Source: Bombardia bombarda
Lineage: Eukaryota; Ascomycota; Sordariomycetes; Sordariales; Lasiosphaeriaceae
DNA length: 64,000 nucleotides
Direction: 5' to 3'
Assembly: GCA_030512295.1 (NCBI GenBank)
Contig: JAULSR010000002.1
Location: forward strand, 3,596,001-3,660,000
Positions 1 through 11,243 of this stretch are shown one piece after another. The notes beneath the pieces are model-generated. The model worked only from the letters and a program-made list of their open reading frames with translations. It had not been told where the DNA came from and made no database searches. The position numbers were made by a program, and so were the translations under genes. Position 1 is the first letter of the stretch, and each line of letters opens with the position of its first letter.

Positions 1-2442
1 AGCTGAGTACTAATTCTAGCCTACCTTGGGAAACTTATGAACTGCCAACCCGGCAAATCCACAGGGGTTTAGACAATGGCTTCAATTGGAGTCTTCACAA
101 GGTCACCCTCTTTTCCGTTGCCTGCCCTCAACCTTGACTGGACAAAAGCAGGTAAGTGGAGCCCCTGATGCCCGACCAGCGTAGAGGTTACCCCAACTCC
201 AACTACATTGGTGGATGTTCTTCGCAAAAGCCATAGCTGAGTCTTTTCAGTATGTAGGTAAGGTAGTCTACAGTATGCAAGAGTTGCGCATTTCACTCCG
301 AGCGAACGCGCACTCCAACATGAAGTCAAACAGTGCCCTTTTATCTAACCTACGCGCTCTCGTCACCAACACACGACATGAAATATTAAAGGATTTTCAA
401 AAGCAAGTCCATAGTAACCGCCCAATAAAGGCCTCGGCCAAGGCATACAAGCGAAGAGCAGTTATCAACCAGCTACCTTACCTCGGTACCTACCTACCTA
501 GGTAGGTAGACACTCAGCCAGGATGCAGCATCCCGAACTATAGATAACTCTTGGATGTTTGATAGGACACACTTACTGGTATTCTCTCGAGTGCATACAC
601 CGGCCTGCTCATGAAACATCATGTGCATGAAGCCCCCCTAGCCCCCACTTGTGGGATTGAAGAGCCCAGCTGGAACTGACCTACAGTACGATCGATCACA
701 TAGCCGCCATCTCGTATTCTCAAGCATGGCAGCGTCACCACTGAGACGGAGATTGGCACATTACCTACATTGTCAAGGTACGTGTGGCCATGGATGTCTG
801 TGGAGAAGCACGGGTCTTGCTCATGAGGCTACATAGCCCAGCCAACACATTGTTCAATGGTGGCGATGGATGGATCGAAGTTGCTGCACATCGCACCAGT
901 GGTCACGTTCTCGTTCTCTCTGAGAGAACCAAAGACGAGATGAGGCCTTCTTCGCTACTGATACAAGGTCGGACGCCCGCCCCGACGCTGACAAGTCTTT
1001 GCCCTGTCGAGGATCCCATTTTCGGTCTTGAAGGACGATTTAACCACGTAAGGTAGGCAAAGGGATGTCTATAGCGACATGATACTATCGAGGAGGTTCT
1101 GGCGCCAGATAAATGGCGGAGAAAATCAGTAACATTATAGCCTTGTAACACTAGACACCAGCATTCAACTTGGGGACCTGCAAGTCAATGCAAGTATCTA
1201 GAGTTGAAGAAGAAAGGGCAAAATTATCATGTGTAAAAATCACATTTGGGACTCTTTTCATGGTCAAATGTGGTAGCTCGGAAGAAGGTAGCTGGTAGTC
1301 TATGTCAAGAGGTTGATTGCCGGGAAAATTCTGGATCCCCAAGCTGTATACAGTCAAGCCCCCGAACGTTTGTTAGCGGGCAAATCGGGGCTGTTGTTTT
1401 GTCAAGGTCGCCACTAAGTCTCCGACGTAATCTAGGAGTAGTGTTAAGGTTGTTCGAAATTTTACGATTTGAAGAATGTTTTGTGGGATATTGAGCAGGC
1501 AAGTGCATCATCGAGATGCCATGTAGTCGCGGCCTTTAGCATTCAAAGCAATTGGTGGAAACGAAATGTTGATAGTATTTCGTTCCAACAGCCATGACAG
1601 CCTCCAAGCCTCCTCCGAAGACTGCTGTGTTTCGTTGACCCCTCACTTGAGAAACATGACCGTTCCCTGGGCAGCGAGACATCACAGCCGCCCTTGAGCA
1701 ACGCGGGCAGCCGGGTAATAACGCCAATTAGTATCTCCCCGCACCAAATGAGACAAAGTCAAGCACAATACGTAATCTTGGAGTACCACACCTTTTTTAG
1801 GCCGCCATTTCCTCAAGAAACAGAAGACGGATTTTCCACTATGCAGGTTGCTAGGACCGGGTCTCGAAAGTCTATGGTGAATGCTAGTAAGTATGCAGCT
1901 AAATCACCTTGTCAAGCTCGAACAATCGAGATAGCATTGGATATGGAATGGCCCACAGAACGCCATGCCAGCTAGGAAGGGGTGGTGGGCCTACGTTAGC
2001 GCCAACAGGGGGCCATGGAGCGGTGTGTTGCGGTGCAGGTGAGATGTATAGTTCATCCTGTAGCAATCCAGATCTCAGCAGGGTGCAACATCCGGGCAAG
2101 GCACCAACTGTCTGAGGCGCCTACATGTAGCTCCCCTGTGAGACGGCAAACAGCATTGGCATGACTTGAGGCAGGAGAGGCCTTGAGAAGCTGCCTACCT
2201 AAGGTAGCTATCTAGGCCCTAGGCACCTGTATTCAGGTTTTTTTTACCCACACGGAAGGAAGCAGGCAGCAGGGTTAAGGCACTTTGACCTGCATGCAGC
2301 ACCTAGGGCAGCACCATTGGGCAATTGCCATTCTTACATTGCCCCGGAGACGGAACCTTTGAGCAGACTAGAAAACGTCAATGTTCTCCAGTGTTGAGAA
2401 AGGTTGCTTCTGATGTTCATATTGTTTCGATAATCGTTCAAG
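1..2442. other. Intergenic DNA, no supported gene
   Basis: I see no open frame with recognisable protein character here. The frames present are short (under about 100 codons), overlap on both strands and have no shared domain signal. The stretch has several palindromic TAGG/CCTA clusters, the clearest at about 486-509 (repeated ACCT running into AGGT). The last few hundred bases presumably include the promoter of the kinase-like gene that follows. Confidence 0.6.
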
Positions 2443-3378
2443 ATGACGGTCGTCGAGAGATGTCACGTCAGAGACTCGATCCGGGAGATCGATGCCAACT
2501 CCTGGCTGATAGTAGGAACTGTTTTGCTTTCCCGCCAGGCCTCGCCATCGACCTCCCAGCCATCATGGAGTGACGGCAAGGGGGAATTCTTCGTCATCTC
2601 CGACGCCCCAAGCCCTCTTCCTCCCTCGAAACCCATCTCCCCGGACTCCGTCGAAATTCCACTCATCTACGACGCAGGAGACCAGGCGGCCGTCTGGCAC
2701 GTCGGCAAAGCCTTCATCAAGGCTCACGACATGCATCTGCCCCTGGCAACCAGGGAGCACGTCACGCTCGAGTTCCTCCACACCAAGAAGGCCTCCATCG
2801 ACTTTGCCATCCCCGACGTGCTCCACCACTTCGAGGTAGACGCCCGCTACTTTCTCATCGTCGCCGAGCTCCCCGGCCAGACCCTCGACACGGTGTGGTT
2901 CACCCTGGACGAGGCCACGCAGAAGCACTACATCTCCCTCATCGCCAACATCATCAACACGCTGGCGTCGTGGAAGGGCGAGGCCGTAGCCGGCGTGGAC
3001 GGCCAGCAGATGCTGGAGCGCTACTTTGAGGACAAGAACGGGCTCAACCTTGATCCTGCGAATCTCTTTAGGGTTTGTTCCGACATGGGCATGGACATGC
3101 AGTCCATTGTCTTTGCTCATTGCGATCTGGGGCCCACCAATATCCTCGTGGACACGGCCAAGGGGTCCGTTGGCATCATTGACTGGGAGATAGCCGGCTA
3201 TGTCCCCAAGGACTGGGTGCGGACCAAGATGAAGGTCTCGACCGGGCTTGATCTGGAGACGAGGGACCGGCCCCGGCGTTCAGAATGGCGGCATGGGCTT
3301 GCCCAGAAGCTGGGGGAGATTGGATTCGCCGACGTTGAAGAGAGCTTTAGGGCCGTTTTCGACAAGAGGTTAAAATAA
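2443..3378 (+). CDS. Aminoglycoside phosphotransferase (APH)/kinase-like fold protein
   Basis: A single-exon 311-residue protein. About residues 225-250 carry the APH-type catalytic loop HCDLGPTNILVD (His-x-Asp-x4-Asn) followed by the metal-binding IIDWE, the equivalent of DFG. An upstream VWHVGKAFIKAH strand fits the ATP-binding lobe, and the central region is helical. Fungal genomes hold many such phosphotransferase-family (PF01636-type) proteins, most with unknown small-molecule substrates, so a role in drug resistance should not be assumed. The ATG at 2443 is the first in frame; the first 40 residues look less conserved and a downstream Met cannot be excluded. It stands alone, with the HET relic converging on it from the other strand. 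The catalytic residues are intact, so it could be active. Confidence 0.75.
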   Translation: MTVVERCHVRDSIREIDANSWLIVGTVLLSRQASPSTSQPSWSDGKGEFFVISDAPSPLPPSKPISPDSVEIPLIYDAGDQAAVWHVGKAFIKAHDMHLPLATREHVTLEFLHTKKASIDFAIPDVLHHFEVDARYFLIVAELPGQTLDTVWFTLDEATQKHYISLIANIINTLASWKGEAVAGVDGQQMLERYFEDKNGLNLDPANLFRVCSDMGMDMQSIVFAHCDLGPTNILVDTAKGSVGIIDWEIAGYVPKDWVRTKMKVSTGLDLETRDRPRRSEWRHGLAQKLGEIGFADVEESFRAVFDKRLK

Positions 3379-3610
3379 ATAAAAAATACGTCCGTCCGCC
3401 GGTCAGGCGTAGTTAGGTAGGTAGGTAAAAAGGAAAAATAGGGGCTCAAGCTTGAACTTTCACTTTAGATATAGGTATTCGCATTCCCTTCTTTCTTTTG
3501 GATTAGCAAATTGACCGAATTTTGGAAGAGCTGGTATAGTACCTACGTACCTTGCCTGCCTCCATATGGCCAATCATGCAGTCAAGCATTACACTCGTTA
3601 TTCTGCTCTG

Positions 3611-4973
3611 CTATATAACGTAAATAGAATGCAATCCGTCCCGGTACTCGATACAAGGCAGCTGTGGCTCCTCAACACCCCTTTCTATGCTTAAGATGTG
3701 ATTCTTCACCGTTTCATCAAAGGCATGAGCTATCCCAATTCGCCGAAACGTTGCCTTCTCCCTGCTGACGAGTTTGAAGAGCAACAGATACATAATTGTC
3801 TTGTTTTCGCTTGGTGGCTTAGCGCACATGGAAAACAGTAAATCTTGAGAACTCTCCTGTTCGAAATCCTCCTGATCAACGTCGAGAGAAACGTGAATTT
3901 TAGGGTCAGGGCTATCTTCTAGCCCAAGGTCTGTAACGTCGATACCTTCCAAGGACATGTGCCAATACCGAACGTCTCTACGTCTCGTAATCCAAGTCTT
4001 GCGGGTCAGCTTAGTTCGCTTCAGTACTCCCAAAACTCGCAACCATCCGCCGCTGATTTCTCCGGTAACATCATCTGTCTTGTAGTCCAAGTGAATATCT
4101 TTGACTATGATGGGAGGATTCCGCACCCAGCGCCGTTGGGGATGAATATCCCCATCTACTGAAGCCCACGACCATGACGGGGCCCGATATTCTGCTGGCC
4201 TTGAGCTTGTGCCACTGGATAGAACTGCCCACAGTAGCTCGGCTTCAAGATACTTTCGCCACATGCCAGCAACGTATTCGTCGTTGAGAATTTGCTTCAT
4301 CATCTTGGCCATTCCCGAGCAGGCAATGAGCTTGTCGTTTGGAAACGTAAGCCCGCATCTCATATAATTACGTCTTAATAATCCGGAGCCACAGCAGATA
4401 CCGAGCTTCATTGGGATCTTGGGAAAATTGAATCCACCTGTCTGCTCCATCAATATGGTCTGGTCGAAAGACTTAAACCGGGCGTCCGGGAGTCGGGAGA
4501 GATTTGGTGGCAGGCCTTTGGGATACATCTCAGCAGCATCTTTTTCGCGGCATTCCCATATAAGTTGGCGTCTGCCAAAATGAAGGACGCGGGGAGCCAA
4601 AAAACGCTCTTGAACAGCCCAGGCCCGGGTGTTTACAAGTGCGCTGTTGATCTCTGAGCTCCAGAAAAGGTCCAAGATAACTAACGACATAGTCGATGCG
4701 GGAGTAATAGCGTTTCCCATTATGGTGAAATTTACCACCTGTGGAAGAAATAAGGCAGGATTCCTGGCATTGAATAAGGATTGAGAGCTGTGTCTGGTAG
4801 ATAGTAAGTTCCGAGTAGAATGCCGCCTCCGGCGCACCCGGAGAACCCTCAATGAACGCCCGCTCTTGGCTGTCAACCCTCATCCAAACGTTGCTGCAGA
4901 TGTAGCATTGCCCATCAATAGATTGTTTGAAGCTTTGAAAGTTCGCGTGGTGAACTCGATCGTCATCTTTCAT
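3611..4973 (-). pseudogene. HET-domain protein relic lacking the HET core
   Basis: The C-terminal half is typical of fungal heterokaryon-incompatibility (HET, PF06985) proteins: LVNTRAWAVQERFLAPRVLHFG, an IWEC motif, AEMYPKGLP, and later YRAPSWSWASVDG, all in one frame of about 420 codons. A short N-terminal piece starting at ATG 4973 is in another frame and has the usual N-terminal C-x-x-C element (CYICSNVW). The central HET block normally found between them (the SYCWG-type strand, the DALCINQ-type motif and the W-x3-E helix) is absent. The two pieces are separated by only a few dozen bases, not the several hundred needed. The simplest reading is internal deletion plus frame loss. HET proteins act in non-self recognition and programmed cell death. 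A truncated product from an internal Met remains possible. Confidence 0.65.
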
Positions 4974-6203
4974 AGCATGTAGAGCAAATCATCTTAGAAG
5001 GTATGGGTAAGATTTACGTCATTGACTATGGTCGGTCGTAGAGGGATGAGGTGGACGAAGACAAGGCACATGTAACAACCCAAGTCAAATAAGTATAGGT
5101 AGGTAGGTTTGAGCGGGTGGTTTTTGGTAAGAGAATGCCTAGGTAGGTAGTAGAAGTCTCATCCGTTGGCAGTATTTGTTGCTGGGCGCTTAGCCGATGG
5201 GGGATGGGGGATGGCTCGATGGCTACCTCCCCTCATGCAGGCAGATTTACCTAACGCATCCAATGTGGGATAGCTACCTAGTAGGTATATGCTCTGACAG
5301 GCAGTGCAGGGCATTTTACATAAGGTGAGGTAGGTACGTACGTAGATTCGTAGCTATATCGGGCGTAAGATAGGTACCTAAGGTACCTTACCTGCTTCAA
5401 ATAGGATTGTTTCAGCAACCCAAACACCATACCACGAGCCCGAAATCCAAGAAAAAGGCCTCCTGTCAAGAGCTACTCATTCATAGCCGCCTACCTACCT
5501 ATCTACTCGGTCAAAGGCCATACCCGCAATTATCGCACTTTGTAGCGTTGGTGACATTGTTGTAGTCGCATTTCCCACACTTGGCATCATTCACCAGCTC
5601 CGTTCTTGACATAATCGCCATCAATGTCAAATTCAAAGTTCCCTTTTGCAGGTTCTCTCGCGCCACCACTGTCAGCTAAGGAATTCACATTAGATATCTG
5701 TACATTGTTCGGCTCGTACATCTCCTTCTTTCCCTTATGGGATTAAAGATTTGATTGTTTGAAGGCACAGCGGTCGTGCAAAGCCGTTTGGTCTTTGTTC
5801 AGTAGGGAGTGGGCGAAGCTGAGAGTGAAGCCGGGAAGAAAACAACTTCGCCGCGGGCAAGGCCCAGGCGCCTATTTATTTCATGCAGTTGGGGCACTCT
5901 CTGGCGATAAGTATGGCCATAGAACTGCCCAGATACCACTTGCCTAGCTGGGCACTAGTATATATGCACGTCGCCGACAGCACCATCCCTCTTAGACACA
6001 GCTGCAGGTATCACTAGATAGAACTGTAGGCTGCCAGTCTGAATTCATGCGGGATAAAGAGTCTTATTAGCAAAGTTGGCACTTTCAAGATGGAGGTGTT
6101 GACTGACTGTCTGTGGTCTCAGGCTGCCTGCTCAATTCTCAGTGTCACAATCTAACCATGTGCGTTACGATTCCATCTCATCTCTCTGGGCCTTTTGCTC
6201 TTG
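4974..6203. other. Intergenic DNA rich in TAGG/CCTA palindromes
   Basis: No gene is supported. The stretch holds many copies of the TAGGTAGG/CCTACCTA motif and GGTACC-type palindromes (for example near 5095-5150, 5275-5400 and 5490-5505). It lies between the 5' end of the HET relic and the 3' end of the small two-exon gene. Confidence 0.55.
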
Positions 6204-6626
6204 CTACTTTGCAAGAGCAAACTCGTACTCCTTGCAGCGCGGGGTGTCGAGTTGCTTGGGCTCCCACGTGGCATAAATGAACCGTTTGTCGTCTCCGTCT
6301 ACGAAGGTGAAGAAATAGCGTTAGAAGCGCTTAGGAATACCCAAAGTATTCTCCAGATAAGAGTGGAAATAGGACTTACATACGAAGCGCCACATGGTTT
6401 CATCCACCTTCCAGTTGAACCACGTCTGCGAGACTTCCTTGGTGAATTTGGCCGCGATAAGACCCTCCAGAACGCACCTTTTGCTTTCCTTCACGAGAAA
6501 AATCTTATTTGCTTTGGTAAGAAGTTTCTCTCCAAAATCCTGGGTGAAATGCTGGAACATGACCACTCGGGGTTCGGTTTTCTTGGTGCTGGTCTCTGCG
6601 TTTGGGCTTTTGCCCTCGATGGCCAT
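6204..6626 (-). CDS. Conserved-looking hypothetical protein, two exons
   Basis: Predicted 113-residue protein. Exon 1 runs from ATG 6626 to 6380, a GT-AG intron occupies 6299-6379 (GTAAGT donor, CGTAG acceptor), and exon 2 ends with TAG at 6204. Across the splice the frame joins MWRFV to YGDDKRFIYATWEPKQ smoothly, which is the main reason to believe the gene; the unspliced frame hits a stop within the intron. The protein is Lys-rich at the N-terminus and aromatic-rich in the second half (WFNW, MWRF, FIYATWEP). It has no signal peptide or membrane segment. I do not recognise the family. It is one of several minus-strand genes in this part of the window. Confidence 0.6.
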
Positions 6627-7235
6627 GATGTCTGCTGGATTCAGGTTGCTCGTCTTTTTGTTGTGTGTGAGGGTAAGGCTTTTTTTGACGATGGTGGATG
6701 GTGGAAGAGAATAGGAAGCTCGTGGGGGAATTATATCCAAGTGAAATTCATGGTTTGGCTTTCATCTGAACCATTACTGGAAATCGAGATTACTTGAAAT
6801 TGCTAGTGGTTCCCACGCAGCGCGCTTTCTACTGTGGGCGGGTTCGCATTGTTGACTGACATTGCGGCAGCACTCCATCGGCAGGCGCTACCAATTTTTG
6901 TCCCAAGTACCTTATGTACCAAAATGGGTTCGATCTATCTTGACGAGCAGCTCAAGGGAAGTTAAGTGTAAAATCGGCACAATGAAGTTCAGCAAGTACC
7001 GACTGATAAAGATACTCTAGCAAAAGTTGTTCATTCTGGCTCGCTGATATCAAGACTGCTGTGTCAAAAAATGGAACCTTGGCATGCCCAACGACTACAC
7101 GGATTAGATTTAACCTGACCTTCAAGATCGCACAAATACGGTTCCCTTATTTGACTCGGCAGGGAGTTCCTTCTCTAGACTAAGCAAGGTAAACAAAACC
7201 CTCACCAAGAGTTTGCCCAACCACTGTCCCTTCAC

Positions 7236-8481
7236 TCACAACCACCTACCTACACAGACCCCCCTGAACAGAGTATACCCATAATGCCACCCCTCCCCCC
7301 TCATATCCTGCCTGACCTTGTAATTCCCCTCCGCCACCCTCAACACATCAAAGTCCACCTCCACCACCCTCATCTCCTCGCTCGCCACGCCCGCCGTGCC
7401 CCCCAGCGCCCCCAGAATCGGCACCGTAACCTGGCTCACCCCGCCCGCATTACAGAAAACAACAGCGCACGTGTTCTCGAACGCCCGCGCCACCGCCGCC
7501 GCCTCGAGGAACAGCTTCTCGCAGTCCGGGTTGAGCGCGCGCGCGACCGCGTCCACGTCGGTGAGCTGCCACCACGCCGGCACGACGATGAGGTCCGCGC
7601 CGTCGGCGATCAGCGCCCGGAACGCTTCGGGGAAGGCGAGATCCCAGCAGATGAGCAGGCCGGCGCGGATGGGTCTTTCTTTTCCTTTGCCGTCATCGGT
7701 ATCGTTGGAGGCAGTAGGACTACTAGCGCTAGGGTAGGTCAGGGGCGTGTCAAAGGCTGTGTGGGGCGTGTGTGCCGCGCCGGCGGTGAGGAAGGGGCGT
7801 TCGGGGTGCCAGAGGTTTTTCTTCTGGTACGCGCCGGCGATGGCGCCGGTGGAGGCGGCGAGCCAGTAGGCCATGTTGCGGATCTCGACGGGGGAGTTGT
7901 TTTGGACCGCGAGATTGTCATCTTGGGTGGTGTTGTCAGGGGCAGGATGGACCTCGCAGATGGTGCCGGGGACAATGTTGATATCGAGCTCCTTGGCGAG
8001 TGCCTGGTAGCGGGCGAGATAGGTGGCTGACTCGGCCGAGGCGGACACAAAGTCTGGGTGGTCGGGACACCATGATGTCAGGTGGTATTCGGGCAGCACG
8101 GCGAGGTGGGCACCCTGCTCGGCGGCTTTGCGGATGTAGGACTCTGCCTTGGCGTAGTTTTCGGCCACGGCGACATCCTGGCGGTGTTGGTTATGAGCTG
8201 GGACGATGGAGGGATTGATTGGAATGGGGTATTTGAGGGGTAGCGGGCGTCGGGGGGATGATGGACTGGGCGGTAAAGTGGAAGGGAGAGCAAGGAGACA
8301 ATAGGACTAATGACGGCAAGTGAAAATGAACTGAAAAGGGGAAGGGATCAAATTGGCTCCGAATATAGCTTCATCTGATGTATGTCGGACACTGAGATGA
8401 AGGTGGTCATGAAGAGAGATCAATGACATCATTCACCTTGGGCTGGAACTGTATCACAGCAATTTTGTAAACGGGCGCCAT
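7236..8481 (-). CDS. Carbon-nitrogen hydrolase (nitrilase superfamily)
   Basis: The nitrilase-superfamily triad is visible: Glu in AVLPEYHLT, Lys in YQKKNLWHPERPF and the nucleophilic Cys in LLICWDLAFPEAFR. Such enzymes hydrolyse non-peptide C-N bonds of nitriles, amides or carbamoyl compounds, usually in the cytosol; the exact substrate cannot be read from sequence. The long open part starts without an ATG, so I place a first exon at 8437-8481 (MAPVYKIAVIQFQPK, the expected first beta strand) joined over an intron at 8178-8436 (GTGAAT donor, GCCAG acceptor) to DVAVAENYAKAE. That gives 328 residues, normal for the family. The 259 bp intron is long for this window, but the join restores the standard nitrilase N-terminus. 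The C-terminus ends normally. Confidence 0.85.
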
Positions 8482-9064
8482 GGCTTAGTTTCTTTGTGGG
8501 TTGTTGTTTCTCCGTTTCAGGTGTGCAATACGTGAATTCAGATGTCGATGTGGAGGCTTGTAGACTTGAACTGCGTGACAGGTTATCTCTCTTCCACTGA
8601 CCTTCCATGGTAACTTATTGAACCAGAACAAGACGAGGCACTCCCGTCCTTCGAATGGCCCCCGCGCAGCATGCCCCGCTCCCAGTGGGGACGGCCCGAG
8701 CACAGGAAAGCCTCGGACGACGCCTTGGATGCATGCCGCAACAATCCCACGCACACAGCCTCCAAGAGGTTGCAATCTAACCCGTATAAAAGTTTATCAG
8801 AAGCTTGTCTATTGTATTTGCTGTTTTCCTCACCAACCAGAGATCGTGTCGACATACAGATTTGCCGCCGTTTGCCCTCCGCTTTCCGCCGCGCGCTGTC
8901 TTTGTCATGCATCTATCAAAACAAGGGGGGCAGAAGCTCACTGCTGATGTTCCTTGTGCTCATAAATATGCCCGCCGCGTAATACTCCTAGAGGCAAGAA
9001 TGCCCGCACCACCTGCTTTCTCTGCCGTAGTAAACGCCGTTCCATTCATGTCATTCGTAACCCC
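8482..9064. other. Intergenic: nitrilase promoter side and aha1 3' side
   Basis: No coding frame is supported. Both flanking genes are on the minus strand, so this holds the 3' end of aha1 and the upstream region of the nitrilase gene. I see no clear TATA box, RNA gene or repeat. Confidence 0.5.
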
Positions 9065-10349
9065 TTAGAGGATAGTTCCAAAGCTGGGTTGATATTGTTA
9101 GCAATGAGACTGATCATAAAACCAGAAAGCTAGCACTCACCCAAAAGTCTGCTTGATGCTGCGCACATAGTACTCCAGCCAGTTGCGCTTGGTGACCTCC
9201 TCCTGGCCCACAGGCACGCCGGTCCACTCCACGCGCATCGTGGTCACACCATCGACGTCATTCTGGTCAAACTCGATCTGTAGTTTCGAGTAGTGGCCTT
9301 TGGGCCACTGGCCCAGACGCCAGCTCTGCACGATCTTGGTCGGCTCCTGCAGCTCGAGGTACTCGCCCGTGACGTTTCCGCCAAAGAGCTCGAACTTGCC
9401 TCCCTTCTTGGCTCCCTCAAACACCTTGGGCGGGGCGCGCGTGAAGGCCGCCAGCCGCTGCGGGTCTGTGAAGGTCTGGTACAGCTCCGCCGCTGTGGTG
9501 CGAAACTCCTCATTGTCCGTCACCGTGGTGGTGTTGACGACGCTGCTCGAGTTGGTCTGTGTCGACGTAGTGGCGATCTTAGCACCACTGGCCGTCTGGG
9601 GGTAGGTCTTTGCGGGAGTAAACTTTGCCGTCGGGTTGTCGGCTGGGGCGTGCTGGATGTCCTTGCCGTGCTCGGCGACGAGAGCGGGAGAGAGCTTGAC
9701 GAAGGCGGCACGCAGCTGGGGAACGAGCTTTGACCGAACCAAGTCCTTGACCGGCTGCTTCTCCTTGGCGTCTGCGTAGACGTCGATATCAAACTGTTGT
9801 GACCTTTGTTTAGCCACCCATCTCGCCGTAGAAGCTAGCGATTGCTATGCGCTGAAGGAAGCTCCAACCTACCACAAACTCGTTCATTTCAAGCTCGTGG
9901 GAGAGCTCAGGCACCGTGATAGTTCCCGAGACATCCTCAACGTCGGCAGTGGAGCCTGGCAAAAGCAAGAAAATCGGTTTAGCCTACGTTCATTCTCCTC
10001 CCGCGAAAAAAAGCTTCGTTCGTGGGGAGTTTTGTTTGGAATACAGATGGATGGATTCAAAGGAGTCAAGGAACAGAAAATGTGCTGTTGTTGCATGAGA
10101 TGCATTTATTCTACGGATGTACGCACCTGAGTACTCCAACGTTAACTTGACATCAAAAATGGTAATGACCTTGCCCTTCCGCTGCGCCACGTCGACGTCC
10201 CCATCCATGCTGATGACCTTGCTAATCTTGGCATCCACATCTCCCTCCTTGGCCTCGATCTTGGTCAAGTTGTCCTCAAGCCACTGCCTCGCCCACGCCG
10301 AGGCATCCTTGTTGACCCAGTGCCAGTTGTTCGGATTGTGCAGAACCAT
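9065..10349 (-). CDS. aha1: Hsp90 co-chaperone Aha1 (activator of Hsp90 ATPase)
   Basis: Four exons give 325 residues, close to yeast Aha1. Exons: 10127-10349 (ATG at 10349, NPNNWHWVNKDASAWA, the Aha1 N-terminal hallmark), 9873-9955, 9141-9793 and 9065-9083. Introns are 9956-10126, 9794-9872 and 9084-9140, all GT-AG with frame kept. The N-terminal domain (about 1-155) binds the Hsp90 middle domain and stimulates its ATPase; the C-terminal AHSA1/START-like domain (about 200-325) has FTDPQRLAAFTRAPP, GGKFELFGGNVTGEYLEL, IVQSWRLGQWPKGHYS and an end near RNWLEYYVRSIKQTFGFG. A Thr/Ser/Ala-rich linker joins the domains. The tiny last exon encodes only the final residues. It is cytosolic and works in client-protein folding. 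Nothing appears broken. Confidence 0.93.
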
Positions 10350-11147
10350 TGTGACAGGTTGCAGATCGCGCGCGGCTTGTTTCTAAAAGAGATGTAGTCT
10401 ACGATTTTCTGTTGGTTTCAGTCAGCAACCATGTTCCACACGAACTGAGTGTATGTGTCAAGTGTGTGGGGAAATGAAGCTTGATCAGAGATGGTTCTGG
10501 TGAACCGCAGCGTATCATCATAGGAGTGAGTACAAAGTCGCCCTAAGACTGGTGCCAGCTGAACAATCATCAGGGAAGCGCGGGAGGGGCGGGAAGCAAG
10601 AAGAGAAGGAGCGGTGAGACTGTACCTTTACCTAGTGTTGCTGGAAATGAATTGTCGCTGTGAGAATTAGTTGTTCGCAGAAATAGCAAAAGTGTGTGAA
10701 GAAGATGTCGGGCGAGGTGCGCCAGAGAAAGAAATGGGGGAAAGGAAAGGAAGGAAAGAGCTGCCCGCTCTTGGTTTTCTAGAGCTTTCCAGACTCCATT
10801 CTAGGCGGACAGTCGGGGCAGTATCTACGGAACAGCTCCAAGGCTGACGGAACAATTCGCCCAAGTGGGGTTAACTCCCCCTCCTCTTCCATCCAATTTC
10901 CAAACAAGCCGCGCAAACTGCACGCTGTCGCCCAGAAATCCACCTGGTCGCGCTTTTGCCATTCTTTCGATTGCAGCCGCAGCCCGCCAACCACCAGGCA
11001 CAGAGCCAATCATGAAGCTGATCGACGGCAAATCTGCAGGGATCCTGACGCCGCTCAGCCTCGCCCTGTTGTGGGACCTCTCACCAACATCTCCATTCGT
11101 GACTCAAAGGTTCCGCTTCGCGCCTTCTCTCCTATCAAAAGATATCT
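10350..11147. other. Intergenic: aha1 promoter and tRNA upstream region
   Basis: About 800 bp without a supported gene. It contains the upstream region of aha1 (minus strand) and the region before tRNA-Pro. A purine-rich GGAAAGG patch lies near 10735-10760. No other element is clear. Confidence 0.5.
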
Positions 11148-11243
11148 GGGCTGATGGTCTAGAGGTATGATTCTCGCTTTGGGATTCGTTAATAGCGACT
11201 ACTAAATTGCGAGAGGTCCCGGGTTCAATCCCCGGTCAGCCCC
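11148..11243 (+). tRNA. tRNA-Pro (anticodon UGG) with 24-nt intron
   Basis: The acceptor stem GGGCTGA (11148-11154) pairs with TCAGCCC (11236-11242). The anticodon stem CTCGC/GCGAG encloses a loop with TGG at 11180-11182. After G37 (11183) comes a 24-nt intron (11184-11207), at the canonical position one base 3' of the anticodon. The T arm has the B box GGTTCAATCCC, and the internal A box TGGTCTAGAGG is present. A TTTT run within about 15 bases downstream can serve as the Pol III terminator. It decodes proline CCN codons after splicing by the tRNA endonuclease. Confidence 0.93.

Noticed and set aside
6195..6797. 200-codon plus-strand frame
   Set aside because: It is antisense to the two-exon minus-strand gene, whose splice sites join a continuous frame; the plus frame looks like a shadow.
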